Shown here piece after piece: positions 57,638-64,000 of a stretch of DNA of 64,000 bases. This stretch comes from Ostrinia nubilalis (Eukaryota > Arthropoda > Insecta > Lepidoptera > Crambidae): assembly GCF_963855985.1 (NCBI RefSeq), contig NC_087098.1, forward strand, positions 16,388,501 through 16,452,500, written 5' to 3'. The notes below the pieces were generated by a model. The model did no database searches, was not told the DNA's origin, and saw only the letters and a program-made list of their open reading frames with translations. The position numbers were made by a program, and so were the translations under genes. Position 1 is the first letter of the stretch. Every line of letters begins with the position of its first letter.

Positions 57638-60312
57638 TCGCCGTACACCAGTTCGGCAGGGGAAGACTGGAGGTCTTCTTTCCAGGCACTACGCATGCCT
57701 AGAAGAACTAGTGGCAGTGCTTCAGTCCACTGTGAAGCTGGAGCGTGGCACATGATCGCTGCCTTGAGCTGGCGGTGGAGTCGCTCAACGATACCGTTGG
57801 CCGCTGGGTGGTAGGCTGTGGTGCGGAGATGGCGCGCACCAACCAAAGAAGTGAGGGCCTGGAACAGGTGGCTCTCAAACTGGCGACCACGGTCTGTGGT
57901 TACCCGCTCAGGACAACCGAATCTGGCAATCCAGCCAGACACGAGGGCAGCAGCACAGGTCTCCGCGGTGATGTCCTTCAGCGGATACGCTTCAGGCCAC
58001 CGAGTAAACCTGTCTATAACAGTGAGGAGGTACCTGTAATCACATGACAAAGGTAATGGCCCTACGATGTCGAGGTGTATATGAGAGAACCTCGAGGAAG
58101 GTGGAAGAAAAGAGGATAGAGGAGAGTTAGTGTGTCGGGAAACTTTGCTTTTCTGGCATTTTAGGCATTGCCTAGACCACTCTCTACAGTCCCTGCGAAT
58201 CCCTGGCCAAACAAATCTTTGTGTCACCAGTCGCACAGTAGCTGATCTTCCTGGGTGGTGTAAGTCGTGTAACACATCAAAGACTTGCTTGCGGAACTCG
58301 GGCGTAATGTACGGACGAAGAGATGGCAGAGACGTGTCGCAGTAAATAGGCGTGTTGCTCGCCTCAGTGGCAACTCTTTGCAGTCTCAAGGCTGTTCCAT
58401 GCTTGAGAAGCTCTTGCAGCTCCGGATCACTCTCCTGAGAACGTGCAAGAGACTCGTAGTCCACGGCGCAAGCTACTTCTTCGATCCGTGATAAGGCGTC
58501 GGCGACGACGTTGTCGCGCCCAGGAATGAACCTTATGTCGGTGGTAAACTGTGAGATGAAGTCAAGGTATCTGAATTGTCTAGGCGAACACTTGTCTCTG
58601 TTAAGCGAGAATGCGAATGTGAGTGGCTTGTGATCCGTAAACACAGTGAAGGTTCTGGCTTCAACCATATGTCTGAAGTACTTGATGGCTTCGTATATTG
58701 CGAGTAACTCTCGATCGTACGGGCTGTACTTCTTCTGAGAGGCGCTCAGTTTGTGAGAGAAGAAAGCCAAGGTTTGCCAGACTTGATCTTTGAGTTGCTG
58801 TAGCACGGCTCCTATAGCTACATCAGAAGCGTCCGTGACTATGGCACGTTCAGCAGAAGGGTCTGGATGAATGAGTTGAGTGGCTTGCGATAGAGAAGTC
58901 TTGCAGTCTTCAAACGACTTCAGCATTTCCGGCGTCAAGGTAATAGGCTGCGAACCTTTGATCCGAGGGCCAGCAAGAATACTGGTGAGCGGTGCTTGGA
59001 TCTTAGCGGCATTCGGTATGAAGCGTCGGTAGAAGTTGAGCATACCGAGGAAACGCTGAAGCTCCTTGACGGTCTTCGGCGGCGTAAAGTTCTGTATGGC
59101 TTCTACTTTAGTCCCCAGAGGCTTAGTTCCAACTGCAGAGACTTGATAGCCGAGGAACGTAATCTCCGACTGGCCAAGATTGCACTTCGAAGTGTTAACT
59201 AGTAACCCGTACTCTTTCAGACGTTCAAACAGCTGACGCAGGTGATCCAGGTGGACTTTTGGGCTGCTGGAAAACACCAGGATATCATCGAGATACCCGA
59301 AACAGAAGTCAAGGCCCAGAAGAACTTCATCGACGAACCGCTGAAAGGTCTGCGCAGCGTTCCTTAACCCAAACGTCATGTATGGGAATTCATACAGACC
59401 AAACGGCGTGGTGATGGCAGTCTTGGGGATATCAGCTGGATTTACCGGAATCTGGTTGTATGCCTTCACCAGGTCGATTGTGGAGAAGATGGTACATCCT
59501 GAGAGCTGGTAGGAGAAGTCATGTATGTGACGGATGGGATACCGATCTGGGATAGTCCTGGCATTAAGCGCACGGTAGTCGCCGCATGGTCTCCATCCAT
59601 CGTCCTTCTTCCTCACCATGTGTAGAGCAGAAGACCATGGACTCTCTGAACGTCGAGCCGTACCACAAGCAAGCATGTCCTCAAACTCCTTCTTCGCTGC
59701 TTGGAAGCGAACTGGATCAAGACGTCGAGGCTTGCAAGATACCGGCGGACCAGGGCTGACTCTAATGTGGTGCAGTGTGCTGTGCTTGGGTGGAGAACGA
59801 ACGCCTGCTGGTCTGGTAATTTCTGGAAACTCGCGCAGAAGTGCGTGAAACTCGGTCTCACCAGTGACGGCTTTGACAGAAGCGATGTCGTCTGAGGTTC
59901 CAGAAGCAACAGCTGCTACGGACAGGGTCGTGATTCCATCAACCAAACGTTGGTTTCTGCAGTCCACAAGCAAATTGTAGTGGCTCAGGAAGTCCACACC
60001 GATGATTGGCTTTGACACGTCAGCTATGATGAAGTCCCAAGTAAAATCTCGCCTGAGTCCCAAGTTCAGGTGTAACAGTGCAGGTCCATAAGTGTGAATG
60101 ACAGAGTTGTTCGCTGCGACGAGATCATACTTGGTCTTAGTACAGGGCGTCTTGATAGCAGATCGCGGAAAAACACACAGGTCTGAGCCAGTGTCCACGA
60201 GGAACTGCATTTTTGACGTGCGATCCGTAACGAAAAGACGGCCTGTTGCAGAGGGGCAGTCGTGGGCCGCTACTTCCGACCGCCCTTGAAGTTTTCCGAC
60301 GGGAAGCTGCAA
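57635..60312 (-). pseudogene. pol: Gypsy pol: protease, RT, RNase H, integrase (interrupted)
   Basis: The - strand frame of about 900 codons opens near 60312 and overlaps gag by 43 bp in the -1 frame, so expression would need a frameshift. Domains in order: protease [10 protein letters not shown] with YLDDILVFS, RNase H with TDASD and TDHKPL, zinc-binding H-H/C-C region ([10 protein letters not shown]), and integrase core with [17 protein letters not shown] and IVERLH. The frame runs into LINE-3 after ELVYGEAL; the tail past 57637 is LINE sequence. Confidence 0.9.
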
Positions 60313-61103
60313 GGCTGCTTACACTTCTTCGCCTTCGTACCGTAGGTGTAGTGGTAGAAGCAGTGTGGATGGTCAGGCGGTGGTTGTCTTGGTCTGGAGC
60401 GGCTGCGTGAGCGATTGTACCGGTTGTTTTGCTCTCTCGCACGTGATCGATTCTCTGAATCCTCAAGCCTGCTAGTCAGCATAGCCACTTGTTTGGTCAA
60501 CTCTGCGATCTGATGTTCCATGTTGCTGTAGGGAACTGCAGCAGAGGAAGTGCTGGCGACTTGCGGAATTGACGGTGCGATCTCATAGACTTTATCAGCC
60601 AACTCGCCGAGTTTGTCCTTGTCGAGGTCCATTTGAGAGGCGATGACCGTCTGGATGTTCTGCGGCAGTCTGCTGGACCACAGAGTAAGCAGGAAGTCAG
60701 AAGACACCGAGGGACCAGCCAAACCCGACAGGTGACGCAGGAACTGAGATGGCTTCCGATCGCCCAGCTCTTCGTGCATCAGAAGCTGCTTAATCCGTTT
60801 TTCCTGAGAAGCTGACAGTCGTTTAATTAGCTCGGACTTCAGCTTTTCGTACTTGACCGTAGGAGGCGGGTTGGTGATGATGTCCTTCACCTCGATGGCA
60901 TATTGGTGGTCCAACTGCGCGACCAAATAGTAAAACTTGGTCTCGTCCTTAGTTATACCCGATAGGACAAACTGTGATTCAACCTGGGCAAACCACAACG
61001 CAGGCTCCTCAGGCCAGAAGGGCGGGACTCTTACGCTGACTTTTAAAATTTCTTCATTGCCCATTATTACAAATTCGAAAAATCGCTCACCGCTTATGAC
61101 CAC
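60270..61103 (-). CDS. gag: Gypsy gag
   Basis: 277 codons; Met 14 ([12 protein letters not shown] at 61064) is the likelier start. A capsid-like alpha-helical region, then an Arg/Ser-rich tail and a [18 protein letters not shown] zinc-binding stretch as in many insect Gypsy gags. It forms the particle that packages element RNA. The frame appears intact. Confidence 0.88.
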   Translation of the reverse strand: MVISGERFFEFVIMGNEEILKVSVRVPPFWPEEPALWFAQVESQFVLSGITKDETKFYYLVAQLDHQYAIEVKDIITNPPPTVKYEKLKSELIKRLSASQEKRIKQLLMHEELGDRKPSQFLRHLSGLAGPSVSSDFLLTLWSSRLPQNIQTVIASQMDLDKDKLGELADKVYEIAPSIPQVASTSSAAVPYSNMEHQIAELTKQVAMLTSRLEDSENRSRAREQNNRYNRSRSRSRPRQPPPDHPHCFYHYTYGTKAKKCKQPCSFPSENFKGGRK

Positions 61104-61703
61104 ACCGCGGCCTTATCCTTTTGTAGATTTTTTCCAAACTTCGACTGCTTCGGAAATTCTCCTTCTCCGACGTCGGGGTCACCAGATATGGGGGTTATTT
61201 GCCAACAACCCACCATATATTTTACTCGGAATCCTATTCCGATTCTTAATCGTTAAGACATCGTTAAGATTATTGTTAGGCAGTTCGAGTCAGGAAATAA
61301 AGGTAGGAAGAACACGGTAGAAGGAAGAATATTATTAGCGGATTGGAAATTATATTTAACAACAGGAAAAGCAAAGGATTGATTAGGATACAATAGCAAT
61401 AAAATTATTTAAACGTTGAGAGCAAAGCGATCGCGGAAGAAGTGTCACGACGACATATTTCAAATCTCTTCAACGGCGATGAGTGATCGGAGAACGGTGA
61501 CCGGCGTTGAAGCGAGACGGCAGCATACGTCTTCACGGGTGTGCGAGTGACGCAGGTGTATTGTGACGGCCGCAGCACGCATGCGCCAACGATTCGTTCA
61601 CGTTCCGTCAAGTCGGGGTTGGCCCAATCTCATAGGCGGAAGCGGATCGCTCCGAAATCTAAGGCGGTGGTCCAAGTTAGGAATGTGGCGGATGGCCGCC
61701 ACA

Positions 61704-62190
61704 AAGCTTTTTTGTTTTAAAGCAGTTTTTGAGAAAAGTGCACTTAAAATGTGACCGTGACGTCTTCGTTCGTTCGTTTCAGCCGAAAGACGTCCACTGC
61801 TGGACAAAGGCCTCCCCCAAGGATTTCCACAAAGACCGGTCCTGCGCCGCTCGCATCCAGGCACCTCCCGCGACCTTCACCAGACCGTGACGTCTACTTT
61901 TTTTCAATTGCCCAAAGGATATTGTGGGAAACAAGTGTGGATTTCTCTTAACAAACATTGCAGTTTCAAAAATGTAGAGGTCTGTAAACTGTCAATATTT
62001 TTAGTTCTTTAAAATGTGGTAGGCAGCTGTCCTTTCTTTCTAGAGTTTTTATGGCTCTTCAACACTTTTTTTTGGCTCTAAAGACTTGTAATATGTTTGT
62101 GGAGTTGCCCCAAAAAACTATTCCATAACGTAGAATAGAAGCGACGTATCCATTGTAAGCTGTAAGAACTGTCGTCAAATACCTATCTAC
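61704..62190 (-). pseudogene. Decayed LINE-4, ORF2 end
   Basis: Near 62130-62060 the - strand reads a YVASILRYGIVFWGNS motif (post-RT region of LINE ORF2) with frame breaks. Gypsy inserted downstream of it, and a 117-bp LINE tail at 61766-61882 broke it again. Confidence 0.6.
61753..61895 (+). mobile_element. 117-bp LINE-tail copy with 13-bp target duplication
   Basis: Insert 61766-61882 begins with TTCG repeats. Perfect repeats GACCGTGACGTCT flank it at 61753-61765 and 61883-61895. Its length equals that of the copy at 7486-7602. Confidence 0.9.
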
Positions 62191-62393
62191 TTATCAACTC
62201 TCGATCAATCACGTCAAGCTTGAATAGCTACCGGAACAATAATCCAAATGGCTATCTAGTGGTATTATCGAGGTGATTTAATTATTTTGATTGTGTGTTT
62301 ACTTAATTTCGGTATTCCTCTTTAAATCGGCAGTTGATCGGGCTTCGTGGCCAGTGAAGTCGGATCTTCTGAAACTCCCGTCTGAACATCAAA

Positions 62394-63731
62394 ATGACTG
62401 AAGACAGAAAAGACAGCAGTGCCAATGGTCATGCCGTGCCGAACGGAATCTCAACGGAGAAGGCCATAGACTTGGACTATGTGCTGGTGAACGAGCTCGG
62501 CCAGTTCGGGCGGTACCAGCTCATCAACACGCTGCTCATTTCGATCCCATTGATCATGTCGGCGTTTATGAGCGAATTCATATTTGGCGCGGCTGCCATT
62601 CCTCACAGGTACGGATTTTTCCAAATATTTTTTAAGTGTGTTCCTTGATTAACTACTTGAAAACGCCTAGACCAATTTACAAAATTCTATTCTTTATTTG
62701 AAAAGGGTCCATGAAAAATTTACATGAACCGCACAGAAGTTTTTTCAGAATCCAAAAAATATTGATTGTATCTACCGATTTTTTGTGACTTCTCAGTGGA
62801 GTGGGCTAAGAAATTATATAAGTTACGAGTTTATATAACTCTTATTTAAATTATTTTCTTGCGATCGCAATTGCTAATTAAATAAACACTTTTTTTATAA
62901 CCCGGAGAAGCTCTTGGCCTGCATGCAAAGTGATGATTAAGGTGGGAGCCAGTTTTATCCAAATCTTAAACAACAGCGAAACTGTCTATAATTACTTCTC
63001 ACTGCCGAAACACAACAATGCTGTTAATGTTGCTACTTGTTTCGTAGATGTCGTATCCCAGAATGTGGGGAGTACAGCAAGCGGAACAAGTTCAGTCCCG
63101 AATGGGTCCTGGACGCGATCCCCGCCAGCAACACCATCCCCTCCGGCTTCGAGAACTGCGAGCGGTTCCCTTCAGTGGGCAACGGGACCCTCGACGTGTG
63201 TCCCGCCTACCTCTTCGACCAGGACAGAACTGTCGGCTGCGATAGCTTCGTCTACGCGAGATCCGAATCTGTCGTCTATGAAGTAAGTTTTACGTTAGTT
63301 AGGTAGGTACATAGGCCATGAAATTGGTATTTTACAGGTTTAACAAAGCTTTAAAATAAATCAATTTCTTAATAGGACTATAGCTATGTAAGTTTGAGAG
63401 TCATTAACTTTTTAAATGTGTATAGGCCATATTAAATAAATCTTTGAACTTTTTTAAAAAAGATGTCCGTTCCAGTTTGACCTGGCGTGCCAGGAGTGGA
63501 TGCGCGCGCTGGCAGGCACGCTGAACAGCGTGGGCACGCTGCTGGTGCTGCCCATCACGGGCTACGTGTCCGACCGCTTCGGCCGCCGCGTGGCGCTCAT
63601 CATCAGCGTCTTCAACATGGCCACCTTCGGCCTGATCCGCGCTTTCTCCGTCAACTACCCCATGTACCTTGTGCTCCAAATCGTGCAAACCACATTAGGA
63701 GCTGGTACTTTCAGCTCAGCCTATATTTTCG
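62394..63731 (+). CDS. Gene E: SLC22-like transporter, 5' part (runs off window)
   Basis: Exons are 62394-62608, 63048-63282 and 63476-63731, with a GTGAGT donor at 63732; later exons lie beyond the window. ATG at 62394 heads a frame matching B-D from the VLVNELGQFG stretch onward; the N-tail is different and three codons shorter than in B-D. TM1 and the Cys-rich extracellular loop (CRIPECGE, NGT sequon) diverge from B-D. Exon 3 (motif A GYVSDRFGRR) is strikingly similar in DNA to B-D. Exon phases match B-D. Complete function cannot be judged; membrane transporter by family. Confidence 0.88.
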
Positions 63732-64000
63732 GTGAGTTTTCTAAAGAGACACACTTACAAAATTTTCTCATTCTATTTCAATCTGCAACTGCCCAAGATC
63801 AGCATACCCAGCAACATAGTCTGAATGATTTGTGGAAAACGTTATCAAGCGTCAAAGCCTCATTTTGCTTAGCAACTGATATCAATTAAAATTAGCCGGA
63901 GCTAATGCTATTAATGTATTTTACCTAAGCCAACAATTTTAATAGTGTTCTAAAAAAGGCACTCACTTACGCACGTTTGATAACACACAAATTATACTTT
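63732..64000 (+). other. Gene E intron 3, incomplete
   Basis: AT-rich sequence after the donor. No exon 4 is seen before the window ends. Confidence 0.6.

Larger units (their letters stand above)
53624..61708 (-). mobile_element. Gypsy-type LTR retrotransposon, interrupted
   Basis: LTRs 53629-54144 and 61188-61703 (516 bp each, about three differences) with target duplication AAGCT at 53624-53628 and 61704-61708. The element reads on the - strand. A TGGTGACCCCGACG primer site lies just inside the right LTR (about 61171-61184). gag 60270-61103 and pol from 60312 overlap in the -1 frame. pol is split by LINE-3 (about 54605-57637). No envelope ORF is seen. Confidence 0.93.

Noticed and set aside
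53624..61708. Endogenous retrovirus with envelope
   Set aside because: No third ORF with signal peptide or transmembrane segment between pol and the 3' LTR; only LINE-3 and the integrase end lie there.

Overview
This is a eukaryotic, intron-rich, AT-rich window that looks like a moth or butterfly genome. Single-exon ORFs do not explain the genes: short GC-rich exons with GT/AG borders sit in AT-rich introns. The repeats are of types familiar from Lepidoptera: 'gtccactgctggac' LINE tails ending in CAT or TTCG repeats, a tRNA-derived SINE, a BEL/Pao element, Tc1 sequence and LINEs related to the CR1 group.

Host genes. Five paralogous solute carriers of the SLC22 type (organic cation/carnitine transporter-like, major facilitator superfamily) lie head to tail on the + strand. 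Gene A (128-3466) lacks its 5' exons, which lie outside the window, and carries two alternative versions of its penultimate exon. Gene B (12115-24805), gene C (27480-31251) and gene D (34628-38983) are complete, each with 7 coding exons and 554 codons. Gene E (from 62394) runs off the right edge after three exons. C and D differ by about three residues. B, C and D form a mosaic in which some exons and introns are almost identical and others have diverged, which points to unequal exchange and gene conversion. A remnant of a THAP-domain gene lies on the - strand inside B's fifth intron.

Mobile DNA fills most of the rest. (1) 4.1-12 kb: SINE, MITEs, LINE tails and a cluster of CTCGAGCGCGTCAGA motifs. 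(2) B intron 5 (10 kb, against 0.8-0.9 kb in C and D): a - strand LINE broken by two terminal-inverted-repeat elements. (3) 40.0-46.6 kb: a BEL/Pao LTR element that has lost nearly all of its reverse transcriptase, RNase H and integrase, and carries a fold-back Tc1 derivative in its leader. (4) 47.5-51.9 kb: a complete two-ORF LINE with a 13-bp target duplication. (5) 53.6-61.7 kb: a young Gypsy element (nearly identical LTRs, 5-bp target duplication) interrupted by a 5'-truncated LINE and itself inserted in a decayed LINE.

How it fits together. The transporter genes are a growing tandem cluster. Insertions present in one paralog but absent at the matching site of another give a relative clock. 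The most interesting host feature is the exon pair in gene A: the two versions keep the same frame when used one at a time, but produce a TGA at the next junction if both are used. I found no bacterial, phage or CRISPR-like system. Exon borders are read from splice consensus and paralog alignment by eye; no search or alignment program was run.
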